Positions 32,311 to 42,042 of a DNA stretch of 64,000 nt are shown here, piece by piece (the stretch's first letter is position 1; each line of letters starts with the position of its first letter). The DNA comes from Lentisphaerae bacterium GWF2_50_93. GTDB lineage: Bacteria > Verrucomicrobiota > Lentisphaeria > Victivallales > GWF2-50-93. Made by a program: the position numbers and the translations under genes. Below the pieces are notes generated by a model. That model was not told where the DNA came from. It worked only from the letters and a program-made list of their open reading frames with translations, and made no database searches. The stretch is taken from the NCBI GenBank assembly GCA_001804815.1, contig MHBI01000007.1:1-64000 (forward strand), read 5' to 3'.

Positions 32311-32335
32311 TTCACTGCCGTCCCATGGATGATTG
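32311..32335. repeat. 25-base direct repeat, copy 2
   Basis: Exact second copy of the segment at 32200-32224. It runs straight into the left arm of the GGATGA-type element. Confidence 0.8.
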
Positions 32336-32508
32336 GATGACTGGATTGATGGATGGTTGGGTATCAAAGACATAAGACCAAAAACATCCTAGATAAATTA
32401 TCCGAAATGCCTTTCTAATAATTCTCGTGTATCTCCATGACTTCTGTGTTATCTTGAACTCAAACCCAATCATCCATTCATCCAACAATCCATCCATCCG
32501 TCATCCTG
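32327..32508. repeat. MITE-like element with GGATGA/GGATTG arms
   Basis: The left arm (about 32327-32362) is built of GGATGATTGGATGACTGG and GGATTGATGGATGG units. The right arm (about 32464-32508) is its approximate reverse complement, CCAATCATCCATTCATCC and on. The 100-base middle is AT-rich and has no gene. The arms share 16 bases with the repeat at 10722. The 344-base gap between oxidoreductase and GT39 genes is accounted for by these repeats. Confidence 0.6.
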
Positions 32509-32544
32509 TGGGATGACTCTGATACTGTTTTTAACACTGCCAGC

Positions 32545-33624
32545 TCAGGCGGGTTTCTGGCCGAGCAGGGATTTTACAACGGTGCATCCGGGATGGACCT
32601 TGTGCCCGCCCAGCGCGGCTGACTCATATAGCGCCGTGAGGATCTCGATGTTCTTCCTGCCCTCCGGTGCTTCGACAAGCGCTGGCTTGCTGTTCACTAT
32701 CGCATCAATCACATTCGCAATATATGGGGAATGTCCATGGCCGTACACATTCGGGACTTCCTGCGATGATTCGCTCAGCATGTGCATGTCGCCCGGCTGT
32801 TCGTCCTGGAACTTCCAGTATAGAATCTTGTTGACCGCATGTCCGCCGATGATGACCGTACCCTTTTCACCGAGAAGGCTGAGGGAGCCTTCAAGATCTT
32901 CCGGACGCGATGCAACAGTGGCCTCGTACGCCCCGAGCGCGCCTGACTTGAACTTGAACGTCGCCAGCGAGGTGTCTTCAACCTCTATGTCGAGAAGACG
33001 CGTCGCCGAAATACACTGCATCGACTCGATAGGCCCCATGAACCACTGGAGAAGATCCAGATGGTGGCTCGCCTGCTGCGACATCACGCCGCCGTCCAGC
33101 TCCCAGGTGCCATGCCAGTCGTCCTGCTCATAATATGACTGGACGCGCTTCCATCTGACGCGGACCGTGCCCATGACCATTTTTCCGAAGCGTCCTGAAT
33201 CAAGAGCCTGTCTCGCCGAGACGACGGCAGGATTGAAGCGGTTCTGCTTGACAACGAAGAGACGGCACCTGCCATCCGCGCATGCCTTCATCATCGCATC
33301 GCAGTCTGAAACGCGAAGGGCCATGGGCTTTTCGACGATTATGTGCTTGCCGTAGCGGGCGACGTCAATGACGTGTCTTGCGTGATAGCCTGTAGGAGTT
33401 GCAATGTCGACGACATCGATCTCCTGGTGCTTCTTCATCATGTCATGATAATCAAGATAATATGGAACTTTGAATTCCTCCGACTTGGCCTTCGCCTTTT
33501 TCCCGTCGACATCGCATATCGCAGCCAGTTCACCATCTATTTTCCCGGATGTGAGGGCTTTCAAGTGGTTGTTTGAAACGCGTCCGCATCCTATGACCGC
33601 AAATTTCAGTTTCTTCTTATTCAT
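32545..33624 (-). CDS. Gfo/Idh/MocA family NAD(P)-dependent oxidoreductase
   Basis: The N-terminal Rossmann fold shows KFAVIGCGRVSNNHLKAL and the dinucleotide region ending EKPMAL, the family hallmark with the catalytic-area Lys. A second domain contains GTWELDGGVMSQQASHHLDLLQWFMGP, which includes the His-Asp area. Length from ATG 33624 is 359 residues; longer starts lack the ribosome-site context. These enzymes oxidise or reduce sugars and nucleotide sugars, often in O-antigen or inositol pathways. Its place next to the arn and glycosyltransferase genes suggests a nucleotide-sugar step; the substrate is unknown. Confidence 0.88.
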   Translation of the reverse strand: MNKKKLKFAVIGCGRVSNNHLKALTSGKIDGELAAICDVDGKKAKAKSEEFKVPYYLDYHDMMKKHQEIDVVDIATPTGYHARHVIDVARYGKHIIVEKPMALRVSDCDAMMKACADGRCRLFVVKQNRFNPAVVSARQALDSGRFGKMVMGTVRVRWKRVQSYYEQDDWHGTWELDGGVMSQQASHHLDLLQWFMGPIESMQCISATRLLDIEVEDTSLATFKFKSGALGAYEATVASRPEDLEGSLSLLGEKGTVIIGGHAVNKILYWKFQDEQPGDMHMLSESSQEVPNVYGHGHSPYIANVIDAIVNSKPALVEAPEGRKNIEILTALYESAALGGHKVHPGCTVVKSLLGQKPA

Positions 33625-33645
33625 ATTACAGGCATTCCCATATTT

Positions 33646-33678
33646 ATATTTTCTTTTCCGGACAGGAAAAGAAAATAT
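33646..33678. promoter_or_regulatory. Perfect 14-bp hairpin in leader of oxidoreductase gene
   Basis: The arms 33646-33659 and 33665-33678 pair perfectly around a GGACA loop. The core closely resembles the hairpin at 15860-15887. It lies between the TVP38 stop and the oxidoreductase start on the minus strand. No T-run follows. Confidence 0.6.
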
Positions 33679-33683
33679 TTGTT

Positions 33684-34469
33684 TTATAAATTTATGCAAT
33701 CAGAATTGGCTTTTTTGTTCCGTGAATAAAGTTTTGCGATCAGCCAGACGACGACGAGTGCAAGCAGTGCAAGCATTATATAGATCATGCTCTGCCAGAG
33801 CGTCCCCTGCTTCGCACCCTTTCCGATAAGCGTGAATGGTATCGCCTCCGGGAAAAGCCCTATCAGGGTCCCGATGAGGAAATCCCGGTGCCTGATGGGA
33901 GAAAGGCCGAGTATCAGATTTATGACCATTCCATGGATTGGCATCTGCCTCGCAAGAATCACAGCTGGAATTCCGCCATGTTCCAGGATCTTCGTAAGCT
34001 TGTTGAGCCCATGGCTGTGCCGGAGCACGAAGTTCCGCCCTCCCCATCTTACAAAAAGGAATATCATGTAATAGGCCATCAACGTGCCGATGACGCAGTA
34101 GGTCAGGCCCCAGACAAATCCGAACGCCATTCCGCCCACCGGACACAGGAGGAGACGGGGTACGCCTGCACAGACGAGCACGCAGACCCCCAGAATGAAG
34201 ATCACCGGCGCCAGCATGCCGGTCTGCTTTATCCTGTCGCAGATCTCAGGAGCCTTGTCGATGTATTGCTTGAGCGGGGAATTATAGGCGATGAATATGA
34301 CGACCACGAATCCGAGCAGGAAAAGCAGGTCTTTCCTTATTGCGAGAACCGAACTTGAGGCGGGCTTTTCTATCAGATGCTGGAAATCGGTCTCGGAACC
34401 GCTGTCACCGTCCTGATTCCCGTTTCCATTCAAGTTATTTTGAGGAGTATTCGTCTCCAACTCTGTCAC
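33684..34469 (-). CDS. TVP38/TMEM64 (VTT/DedA-like) membrane protein
   Basis: The 261-residue protein has a hydrophilic N-terminus (about 45 residues) and a VTT/SNARE-associated domain with GVPRLLLCPVGGMAFGFVWGL, ARQMPIHGMVINLILGLSPIRHRDFLIGTLIGLFPEAIPFTLIGKG and a C-terminal helix. VTT/DedA proteins are now linked to polyprenyl-phosphate recycling or lipid scrambling. It starts with GTG 34469, inside the end of the upstream GT2 gene (35-base overlap). Its place at the end of the arn operon, which lacks arnE/arnF, makes a lipid-flipping role attractive; this is inference. Confidence 0.85.
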   Translation of the reverse strand: MTELETNTPQNNLNGNGNQDGDSGSETDFQHLIEKPASSSVLAIRKDLLFLLGFVVVIFIAYNSPLKQYIDKAPEICDRIKQTGMLAPVIFILGVCVLVCAGVPRLLLCPVGGMAFGFVWGLTYCVIGTLMAYYMIFLFVRWGGRNFVLRHSHGLNKLTKILEHGGIPAVILARQMPIHGMVINLILGLSPIRHRDFLIGTLIGLFPEAIPFTLIGKGAKQGTLWQSMIYIMLALLALVVVWLIAKLYSRNKKANSDCINL

Positions 34470-35169
34470 CTATTAGGGCTCTTTTTTTCATCCAGCGCAT
34501 CGCGAAACAGTCCATGATGCCGCGCCACATCCTGTTGCCGATCCCGTACTTTGATTTTCCGCGCGTGCGCGGCCTGTCATTCACCAAAAGCTCAACCACC
34601 CTGTATCCCTGCATGCGGAGCAGTGTCGGGAGGAACCTGTGCATTCCGTTGAAGACCGGTATCTGCCACAGGGATTTCCTGCGTATGGCGCGGTATGTGC
34701 ATCCTGCATCCACTATCCTGTCGCCAGTTATCGAATTGCGGAAGGCGTTGGCCGTCCGCGAAGATATCCTCTTGACAATGGTATCGCGTCTTCTCCTGCG
34801 AACTCCGCAGACGCAGTCGATGTCGTCCTGGAGCGCCTCAAGCAGATTCGGAATGTCAGCGGGATCGTTCTGCTGGTCCGCATCCATCGTGATGATTATC
34901 TCACCGTTCGCGTTGGCGAATCCGGTGGCCTCCCCGGCGCTCTCGCCGGAATTCACCGTGTGCGGGATGATCCTTATGCATGGCCTGGACTCCTTCAGCT
35001 TCTTCAAGACCCCGAAACTTCCATCCGTACTTCTATCGTCAATGAATATGACCTCGTACTTCCTTCCGGTTTTCTCCAAAACCGGCTCAAGCTCCTTCAT
35101 CAGAGGCTCAAGATTGTCCTCCTCGTTGAAGACCGGGATGACCACGGAAATATAAACATCAGATTTCAT
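34435..35169 (-). CDS. Glycosyltransferase family 2 (polyprenyl-phosphate sugar synthase-like), paralogue 2
   Basis: SVVIPVFNEEDNLEPL and IITMDADQQNDPADIPNLL give the GT-A fold and the DxD-type metal site. RGKSKYGIGNRMWRGIMDCF closes the catalytic domain; no C-terminal helices follow, unlike ArnC. Length is 244 residues from ATG 35169, with GGAG 10 bases upstream. It would transfer a sugar from a nucleotide donor to a polyprenyl phosphate at the membrane. It is strongly similar to the gene at 35570, with the LAB_N gene between them. Donor sugar unknown. Confidence 0.88.
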   Translation of the reverse strand: MKSDVYISVVIPVFNEEDNLEPLMKELEPVLEKTGRKYEVIFIDDRSTDGSFGVLKKLKESRPCIRIIPHTVNSGESAGEATGFANANGEIIITMDADQQNDPADIPNLLEALQDDIDCVCGVRRRRRDTIVKRISSRTANAFRNSITGDRIVDAGCTYRAIRRKSLWQIPVFNGMHRFLPTLLRMQGYRVVELLVNDRPRTRGKSKYGIGNRMWRGIMDCFAMRWMKKRALIGDRVGDEYSSK

Positions 35170-35270
35170 CGGAATCAAACTCCTGTATTTTACTGCAAGC
35201 GCCAAATATAAAACATAAGTCCGAAATGGCAAAGGGACAAAGGCCAATTACTCCTCATGCAGGCCATGCT

Positions 35271-35555
35271 TCAGGGCGCAGCCTGCTCTACGATTTTCAT
35301 CCTTTTCTTCTTGATCACGAAATAGATGTTCCTTCCATAGATCAGGAAGCCGAAAGCCTGTCCGATTATGAAGACAGGATCCTTGATATGTATCGCATAG
35401 ATCAGAAGCAGCCCTCCGCCTGTAATGCTCAGATACCAGAAAAGAGAAGGGATTATGCTTTCCTTCGCCTTTTCGCTGGCAATCCACTGGACGATGAACC
35501 TTGCTGAAAAAAGAGCCTGCGCGGTAAAGCCAAGTATCAACCAGAATGTATTCAT
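35271..35555 (-). CDS. Lipid A biosynthesis N-terminal (LAB_N) domain protein
   Basis: The 94-residue protein is a stand-alone LAB_N domain with three helices: FTAQALFSARFIVQWIASEKAKES is the typical start, and SLFWYLSITGGGLLLIYAI and DPVFIIGQAFGFLIYGRNIYF follow. The family occurs beside glycosyltransferases and at the start of some LpxB proteins; its activity is unknown, although its size and topology resemble SMR-type half-transporters. AAGGAG precedes the ATG. Sandwiched between two GT2 genes in the arn operon, it could take part in moving or presenting a lipid-linked sugar. Confidence 0.85.
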   Translation of the reverse strand: MNTFWLILGFTAQALFSARFIVQWIASEKAKESIIPSLFWYLSITGGGLLLIYAIHIKDPVFIIGQAFGFLIYGRNIYFVIKKKRMKIVEQAAP

Positions 35556-35569
35556 TATAAGAAATCTCC

Positions 35570-36304
35570 TTAATTTTTACCGGAACGTTCCTTCGGATAT
35601 ACCATCCTCCGCTTCATCCAGCAGACCGCGAACGTATCCGCAATTCCCACCCACAGCCTGTTCCATATGCCGTATTTTGATGTCCCTTTCACACGCGGAC
35701 GGTGGTTCACCGGCATTTCAATTATCCTGTCATAGCCGGCAATCCTGACAAGAGTCGGTATGAAGCGGTGCATTCCCTTGAATACCGGAATGTCCTGTAC
35801 GCAAACTCCCCTGAACGCGCGGAGCGAGCAGCCCACATCCCTGACATTCTCACCGGTGAGAATATTCCTGAATCCATTGGCGATCCTGGATGCCAGCTTC
35901 CTGACGATGCTGTTCTGTCTCTTGCTGCGCCTGCCGTTCACCATGTCGGCATTCTCTTCAACAAGCTTCCTGACCAGTCCGGGAATGCCGGCCGGATCAT
36001 TCTGTCCATCTCCGTCGAGGGTGACAAATACCTCCCCAGAGGCCTTCCTGAAGCCGAACGCCATTGATGCCGACTGCCCGAAGTTTCTTTCAAGCGTGAA
36101 TATCCTGTGTCTCGGATCGGAGGAACTTATCTGGCCCAGCTTTTGATTTGTACCGTCGGTCGAGCCGTCGTCAACCCAGATGCATTCCCATTTCCATCCG
36201 CAGGAGTTCATGATCCCGGAGACTTCATCGGCCAGCTCACGGACACTCTCCTCCTCATTAAATACAGGAATTATTATGCTGATCAGTTTTACATCATTGC
36301 TCAT
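35570..36304 (-). CDS. Glycosyltransferase family 2 (polyprenyl-phosphate sugar synthase-like), paralogue 1
   Basis: SIIIPVFNEEESVRELADEV and FVTLDGDGQNDPAGIPGLV are the GT-A and metal-binding motifs (DGD). GTSKYGIWNRLWVGIADTFAVCWMKRRMV ends the catalytic domain; the protein is 244 residues and has no C-terminal helices. It is a near copy in layout of the gene at 34435. It lies 172 bases downstream of arnD, with no gene between. It probably makes a polyprenyl-linked sugar for an envelope glycan. Confidence 0.88.
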   Translation of the reverse strand: MSNDVKLISIIIPVFNEEESVRELADEVSGIMNSCGWKWECIWVDDGSTDGTNQKLGQISSSDPRHRIFTLERNFGQSASMAFGFRKASGEVFVTLDGDGQNDPAGIPGLVRKLVEENADMVNGRRSKRQNSIVRKLASRIANGFRNILTGENVRDVGCSLRAFRGVCVQDIPVFKGMHRFIPTLVRIAGYDRIIEMPVNHRPRVKGTSKYGIWNRLWVGIADTFAVCWMKRRMVYPKERSGKN

Positions 36305-36475
36305 TGCACGCCTAAACCATGTTGTTTTTCAAAAACGGCCTTACTCTACCCGTCGTTTGCTTCAAATCAAAATGCAATAGGGACTTTAATCCTATTTCAC
36401 AATGCCGTCCACCTCTGGAAATTCACATGCGGGAGTCAATTGCTGGGCGTCCATATCCTGCCGGATTTTCCAGGC

Positions 36476-37357
36476 TCAGCGCTGGCAGGCGGTCCAGCCT
36501 TCTCTTCCCGGCATATTGCATGGACGTATTTCGGCGCCCGGGATTTCACCGATATCCTCAAGAAGCTTTGATAGCGGAACAAATCCAATCCCTGATTTCC
36601 GGGCCTTGTCAAGGAAATCGCTGAACATGCCCAGGCATGCAATCCCCTCGGCTTCCGCGTGTATCGTGAGGACGTTCAAGCTGTCAGGCTTCACGAGGGA
36701 GATGATGTGATCGTTGTAGTTGTCGCCCGTGATGCCGTTGCGTCCTATGAGCTCATCATAAGTGGGAAGCGTGGTCGGGATCTGGGGCTGCAGGATTTTC
36801 CTGCCGTCGACAACCGGATGGAAAATAGAGGAGCCCCGGCAGTCGCTGTTGTATATGAACGGCAATCGGCTCTTTTCAATCAACGCCCTGTCATTGCACT
36901 TCCAGCCTGGTACGGCGGAGCAGCGCGGTGTTTCACCTGTTATATCGGACAGGATGCCCATTCCGCGCCTGAAGGAGTCCTGCATTGATTCGGAGCTCAT
37001 CGAATCAATTTCCGCCTGCCACTGGTGATGGTCCCATGCATGAAGCCCTATCTCATGTCCATCGTCATAGGCGGCTTTTATCACATGGCGCAGCTTGTCG
37101 GCTATGATAGGCCCCTGCCAGAAAGTACCCATGAAAATGATGTCCCATCCGTAGAGGCTGGCGGCCTTCGAGCGCAGCATTTTCAGGAGGAACTGCGGTT
37201 TCAAGAGCCTCCAGAGATGCCTGCCCATGTTGTCGGGACCTGCGGAAAAGAAGAACGTCGCCTTTATCCCACGCGATTTCAAGAGGCTGCAGAGGGCGGG
37301 AACTCCAAGCCTTGTACCCCTGAAGGTGTCGACGTCAATTCTCAGCCCGACTGTCAT
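36476..37357 (-). CDS. arnD: ArnD-like deformylase (polysaccharide deacetylase family)
   Basis: ArnD removes the formyl group from undecaprenyl-phosphate-L-Ara4FN. GLRIDVDTFRGTRLGVPALCSLL is the specific ArnD start with the catalytic Asp-Val-Asp, followed by ATFFFSAGPDNMGRHLWRLLKP, EIGLHAWDHHQWQ with metal histidines, and LTIHAEAEG near the end. Length 293 residues matches. It lies 15 bases downstream of arnA. The protein acts at the membrane; no signal peptide is seen. Confidence 0.93.
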   Translation of the reverse strand: MTVGLRIDVDTFRGTRLGVPALCSLLKSRGIKATFFFSAGPDNMGRHLWRLLKPQFLLKMLRSKAASLYGWDIIFMGTFWQGPIIADKLRHVIKAAYDDGHEIGLHAWDHHQWQAEIDSMSSESMQDSFRRGMGILSDITGETPRCSAVPGWKCNDRALIEKSRLPFIYNSDCRGSSIFHPVVDGRKILQPQIPTTLPTYDELIGRNGITGDNYNDHIISLVKPDSLNVLTIHAEAEGIACLGMFSDFLDKARKSGIGFVPLSKLLEDIGEIPGAEIRPCNMPGREGWTACQR

Positions 37358-37372
37358 TTGGATGGACCCTGC

Positions 37373-39352
37373 CTACTTTTTCAAACTTTCCTTCAGGAAG
37401 AAGTCGAGGGTTTCATCTACCGACCTGTCAAGCGGTATGCGGGGTTTCCACTTTACATATTTTGCGGCATTCGCAATTTTTGGTTTCCTGAACTGTACGT
37501 CCTGATAGCCCTGTCCATAGTATGAAAGGCTTTCGACCTCCTTGAATCCTGCGAATGGAGGGAACTTGCCGCGCATGGGGTGCTTCTCAAATTTGTCCAC
37601 AAGTATTCTCGCCAGTTCGGCGATGCTGGCCTCGTTGACCGGATTTCCGATATTGATGATCTTCCCGTTGCACAGGTCATCCTTGTCCTCGATGATCCTG
37701 AAAAGGCATTCTATCCCGTCCGCAAGGTCAGTGAAGCATCTTTTCTGGTTTCCTCCGTCGATGAGCAGGATGGGCGTGCCTTCGACCAGGTTCAGTATCA
37801 GCTGTGTTATCGCCCTGGAACTCCCTATCCTGGCCGAATCGAGCGTGTCGAGCCTCGGACCGACCCAGTTGAACGGCCTGAACAGCGTGAACTTCAGGCC
37901 CTCTTTCTGTCCATATGCCCATATCACCCTGTCCAGGAGCTGCTTGCAGCAGGAGTAGATCCATCTCTGCATCCTTATCGGACCGAGTATGAGCTTCGAG
38001 TTGTCCTCGTCGAACTCCTCTTCATCGCACATGCCGTAGACCTCCGAGGTCGACGGGAATATGATTCTCTTGCCGTACTTGACGCAGTAGCGGACAATCC
38101 TGAGGTTCTCCTCGAAGTCGAGTTCGAAGACCCTGATCGGATTCCGTGTGTATTCAATTGGAGTGGCAATTGCGACAAGCGGGACGATGACATCGCATTT
38201 CCTGACATGGTACTCGATCCATTCGCGCTGTATCGCTATGTCCCCCTCATTGAAGTTGAAATTGGGTTTCCCTATGAGGTGCTGCAGATAGTTTGAACGC
38301 AGATCCATGCTGTGGACTTCATATCTGCCGTCCTTGAGGAGTTTTTCGCTCAGTGCGCTTCCAATGAACCCGTTGGCCCCGAGGATGAGGACGCTTTTTT
38401 TCTTTTCGCTGTAGGATATGCAGGATGCATCCTTCCTGAAGCTCATGCCTTTCACAAGCTTGCAATCCAGGGAAAGCTGTTCGCCGCCCATGTAGAGGCC
38501 GCCTTCCGGTTCGCCGAAATCAACCTTGACCGCTCCTTTTCCGCATGCGATCACAAGAGGGGACGAGGAGATCACCTGCCCGGGCTTGGAATTCCTGCTG
38601 TTGCCGGGAATATCGGTCACTTCCCAGAAAATATATTTTTTTCCGCCTGTGAAAGTGAAGGCTCCGGGGAAAGGCCTGGTGACAGCCCTGACCAGATTCC
38701 TTATCTGCGTTGAAGTCATGCTCCAGTCAATTTGTCCATCTTTAGGCTTGCGTCCTCCGAAATACGACGCCTTTGACTTATCCTGCGGGATGCTCCTGGC
38801 TTTTCCGGCCTTGAGTTTCGGAAGGGCTTTTTCCAGCAACTTGGCCGCCGCCGCATCCGCCTTGAGGTGGAGTGACAATGCGGTGTCTTTTAAAGATATT
38901 GGAATCTTCATCTGGGCCACGATGCCGCCGTCGTCCGGCTTCGCGGTCATATAGTGGAGGGAGACGCCTGTTTCCTTTTCCCCGTTCACAAGCACCCAGT
39001 TTATCGGGCAGCGGCCCCTGTATGCCGGCAGGTACGAGCCATGGAGGTTGAGACAGCCTTTCGGGGGTATGTCAAGGATTGCGGGCTTGAGCATGTCCCT
39101 GTAGTAGAATGAAAAAATGATATCAGGCTTCAAGTCCTGTATCATCTTCACCCATACGGTGCTGTTTACGTCGGCCGGAGCATATACGGGGATTTTGTAT
39201 TTTGAAGCCGTCTCCGCGGCGGATCTGAACCAGACCTTCTCTCCGGGGGAGTCGCTGTGGGTGAACACTGCGGCGACGTCGAATCCATTCTTGACCAGGG
39301 ATTCGATGCCGGTGCAGCCGATATTGCTATATGCGAAAACTACCGCTCTCAT
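37373..39352 (-). CDS. arnA: Bifunctional ArnA: UDP-Ara4N formyltransferase / UDP-glucuronate decarboxylase
   Basis: The 659-residue length matches E. coli ArnA (660). The N-terminal formyltransferase has [19 protein letters not shown] (Asn-x-His catalytic pair) and DDGGIVAQ. The C-terminal domain (from about 315) has the Rossmann start [24 protein letters not shown] with the catalytic Ser-Glu-Tyr, and a Glu/Arg-rich NAD pocket. It oxidatively decarboxylates UDP-glucuronate and formylates UDP-Ara4N, the two sides of the aminotransferase step by ArnB. The two activities lie in one chain, as in enterobacteria. Both active sites look intact. Confidence 0.94.
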   Translation of the reverse strand: MRAVVFAYSNIGCTGIESLVKNGFDVAAVFTHSDSPGEKVWFRSAAETASKYKIPVYAPADVNSTVWVKMIQDLKPDIIFSFYYRDMLKPAILDIPPKGCLNLHGSYLPAYRGRCPINWVLVNGEKETGVSLHYMTAKPDDGGIVAQMKIPISLKDTALSLHLKADAAAAKLLEKALPKLKAGKARSIPQDKSKASYFGGRKPKDGQIDWSMTSTQIRNLVRAVTRPFPGAFTFTGGKKYIFWEVTDIPGNSRNSKPGQVISSSPLVIACGKGAVKVDFGEPEGGLYMGGEQLSLDCKLVKGMSFRKDASCISYSEKKKSVLILGANGFIGSALSEKLLKDGRYEVHSMDLRSNYLQHLIGKPNFNFNEGDIAIQREWIEYHVRKCDVIVPLVAIATPIEYTRNPIRVFELDFEENLRIVRYCVKYGKRIIFPSTSEVYGMCDEEEFDEDNSKLILGPIRMQRWIYSCCKQLLDRVIWAYGQKEGLKFTLFRPFNWVGPRLDTLDSARIGSSRAITQLILNLVEGTPILLIDGGNQKRCFTDLADGIECLFRIIEDKDDLCNGKIINIGNPVNEASIAELARILVDKFEKHPMRGKFPPFAGFKEVESLSYYGQGYQDVQFRKPKIANAAKYVKWKPRIPLDRSVDETLDFFLKESLKK

Positions 39353-39386
39353 GTATGTCGTGCTCCTTGCAGTTTAATCAGAAAGT

Positions 39387-40340
39387 TCAATTGCCGGGTT
39401 TCCTGCCGAATCTTTCCTTGATGAAGTATCTTGGACGCGCCCTTACATCGTGGTATATGCGGCCGAGATATTCGCCAAGCAGCCCCATTCCGATGAACTG
39501 GGCCCCTATGAAAACAAACAGTATCGCAAAAAGGGTGAAGACTCCCTCGACAGCCCAGTGGGCCCCATGGATGATTCTCATGACCATGAGGAAAATTCCG
39601 AATGTGATTCCGCAGAAGGATATCATGCCTCCGAAAATGGTCAGGAGGCGCAGCGGAAAAGTCGTCATGCTGGTCAGGAGATCAAACTGAAGGTTCACGA
39701 GCTTCCAGAGATTGTATTTTGATTCGCCCGACAGTCTCCTGGAATGCGAAACCTCCACCTCGGTCGGACTGGCGGCGAAAATGTTCGCCAGCACGGGTAT
39801 GAAAGTGCTTCTTTCATTGCACTGGAGGATGGCCTCGACTATATGCCTCCTGTAGGCCCTGAGCATGCAGCCGTAGTCGTGCATTATCACGCCGGTGACC
39901 TTGCGCACCGACAGGTTTATTATCAGTGAGGCGATTTTCCTGAACATGCTGTCGTTCCGCGGCACCCTTACGCTTCCGACGACATCATGGCCCTCCCTGA
40001 TCTTTGCAACGAGCTTGGGTATTTCCTCGGGAGGGTTCTGGAGGTCGGCGTCGAGCGTCACAATGATTTCACCGGCCGCCTCGGCGAAACCGGCCAGTAC
40101 TGCGGAGTGCTGTCCATAGTTCCTGTTGAGGATCGCGATCCTTATCTTATCCGGATTCTGCTCGGAGGCCTTTTTCAGGATGCCCGGGGACTTGTCCCTG
40201 CTGCCGTCGTCCACGAAGATGATTTCGAACTTCCCTCCCATGCCTGAGCATGCGGAGAGGCATCTCTGGATGAGTTCCTCCAGGTTCGACTCCTCGTTGA
40301 ATACGGGAATCACTACCGAGACCATGTCGTTTTCATTCAT
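39387..40340 (-). CDS. arnC: ArnC: undecaprenyl-phosphate Ara4FN transferase
   Basis: ArnC moves Ara4FN from UDP to undecaprenyl phosphate. The GT-A domain has VVIPVFNEESNLEELIQRC and LDADLQNPPEEIPKLV; two C-terminal helices (about 235-260 and 270-295) and a basic tail fit the family and separate it from the two soluble GT2 paralogues in the operon. Length 317 residues. It is 34 bases downstream of arnT. Identification follows from the context as well as sequence. Confidence 0.92.
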   Translation of the reverse strand: MNENDMVSVVIPVFNEESNLEELIQRCLSACSGMGGKFEIIFVDDGSRDKSPGILKKASEQNPDKIRIAILNRNYGQHSAVLAGFAEAAGEIIVTLDADLQNPPEEIPKLVAKIREGHDVVGSVRVPRNDSMFRKIASLIINLSVRKVTGVIMHDYGCMLRAYRRHIVEAILQCNERSTFIPVLANIFAASPTEVEVSHSRRLSGESKYNLWKLVNLQFDLLTSMTTFPLRLLTIFGGMISFCGITFGIFLMVMRIIHGAHWAVEGVFTLFAILFVFIGAQFIGMGLLGEYLGRIYHDVRARPRYFIKERFGRKPGN

Positions 40341-40371
40341 GTTGAAGGCGCCTTATGCATAATTTGAAGCG

Positions 40372-42042
40372 TTAATCTAATCCTGCCCCGTCTATTTTCC
40401 AGGCGGTTATGTTGTTTCTGCCCTGCCCCTTGAACAAGCCCTTTTCAACGATGACGGGGGAATCCTTTGTCTTGCCAGGGAGGACTTCCACGAGGGCGTC
40501 AGCATATTTATTGAAGGATACTATCAGCTTGGCTCCTTTGTTTTCAGCGATGAACTTCTGTGCGGCCTCGGGGGACTCAAGTATTTTGAAGGGCTCTTTC
40601 CTGTCGATATAGAAAAGCATGTTGACAGGGACCTTGACGAAGAACGCTGTGTTTTCAGCCGGGATCCTGGCGATTTCAGCCTTGAGGGCCATCGATGTGC
40701 TTTTGTTTGTGGAGAACGAGGAGAGCGCCGGATATTGGAAGCAGAAGAATGCTCCCATAAGCACAAGCACTGAAAGTATCAACGGGGCCATCTCCGAACT
40801 TGAACCTGTGATTTCAGCCTGCAGCTCGCGGAAGTAGCCCTTTTTGAAAAAAACTGCGATAACCAGCAGTCCGGCCATGGGACCAGCGATGTACAGGCTT
40901 AAGGGCAGTTTGACTCCAGTCTTGTTTTCCACGATCATGCAGGCCAGGGGACATGCAATATCGGCGATTCCAGCCAGTATTACAACCCATTTCGATACGC
41001 CGCAGAATACGTTCTTCCATTTGAAGAATTCTCCATGGAGCATGACGGCGGTCATGATTGCGCAGAACGGAAGTATCGGCATGATATAGTAGACCCTCCT
41101 GGAGCCGGAAGCCGTGAAGAACAGGAATATCAGCAGGGTCGTGAACAGAAGCCAGACCGTGTTCTTGTCCATCTTCCTGAATCCCTGGAAGGCGCTTATG
41201 ACAGCACCTATGAAAATGATGGACCACGGGATGAGGAGCTCGGGCAGATAATAGAAGTACACGAAGAAGGGCTCCTTGTGGTCGAACGGATTGACGAACC
41301 TCTGGATGTTCTCCCTGAAAACAAGGTACAGTCCGTCGGAAGAGTAGTCGGCCTTGGTCATTGAAGCATATATGAACGGGAAAAGGTATACTCCAAAGCC
41401 AATGATCATTGAAGCGGCATGCGACACGCTGATATGCTTTTTCCATGACCTGAAGACGACGATATCTGCAAAAAGGGCGATAAGCGGTATGGCGACTGCG
41501 GCAAGTCCTTTGGCATGGGCGCCTGTGAAGCATATGAGATAGAATATAAGATAAGTGAGGAAGCCAAGCTTCTCCTTCCTGATCTGATACCACGCGACTG
41601 CCATGATTATGGCGGTGACATTTGCCATGTCTGCGGCCGCGGTCCTGCCCCAGAAAATAAAACCGTATGAGGTCAGCAATATCCATATTGCGGTTGCCGC
41701 CGTCTTGCCGGGCCACATCCTGCGGGCCATCATGAAAGTGGCCCAGAGCGCTATCAATCCGGCGACGGCGCTTGGAATACGTGTCGACAGCTCATCCAGG
41801 GATCCGGTGACCAATGCTGTAAGCGCAATGAACCAGTAGCTCAGGAGCGGTTTGTCGAAATACGGTTCGCCGTTGATCGATGGATGGAAGTAGTCCCCTG
41901 AAATGAACATCACCCTGGTTATCTCTGCCCACCTGTCTTCGGATCCCCACAGCTCCCTGGAACCCAGAGACCAGAACAGCAGGAAGAGGGCTGCAGCCGA
42001 GAAGAAAATCACAAAAATATTCTTTCTTATGTAAGGCATCAT
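40372..42042 (-). CDS. arnT: ArnT-like 4-amino-4-deoxy-L-arabinose lipid A transferase
   Basis: This GT83/PMT-type integral membrane protein (556 residues, about 12-13 helices) would transfer L-Ara4N from undecaprenyl phosphate to lipid A phosphates in the periplasm, reducing negative charge and giving resistance to cationic peptides such as polymyxin. SLGSRELWGSEDRWAEITRVM holds the catalytic acidic residue and Arg, and NGEPYFDKPLLSYW is typical. The C-terminal periplasmic domain is shorter and more diverged than in E. coli, so transfer to another acceptor is possible. Its ATG overlaps the arnB stop (ATGA-type). Confidence 0.88.
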   Translation of the reverse strand: MMPYIRKNIFVIFFSAAALFLLFWSLGSRELWGSEDRWAEITRVMFISGDYFHPSINGEPYFDKPLLSYWFIALTALVTGSLDELSTRIPSAVAGLIALWATFMMARRMWPGKTAATAIWILLTSYGFIFWGRTAAADMANVTAIIMAVAWYQIRKEKLGFLTYLIFYLICFTGAHAKGLAAVAIPLIALFADIVVFRSWKKHISVSHAASMIIGFGVYLFPFIYASMTKADYSSDGLYLVFRENIQRFVNPFDHKEPFFVYFYYLPELLIPWSIIFIGAVISAFQGFRKMDKNTVWLLFTTLLIFLFFTASGSRRVYYIMPILPFCAIMTAVMLHGEFFKWKNVFCGVSKWVVILAGIADIACPLACMIVENKTGVKLPLSLYIAGPMAGLLVIAVFFKKGYFRELQAEITGSSSEMAPLILSVLVLMGAFFCFQYPALSSFSTNKSTSMALKAEIARIPAENTAFFVKVPVNMLFYIDRKEPFKILESPEAAQKFIAENKGAKLIVSFNKYADALVEVLPGKTKDSPVIVEKGLFKGQGRNNITAWKIDGAGLD

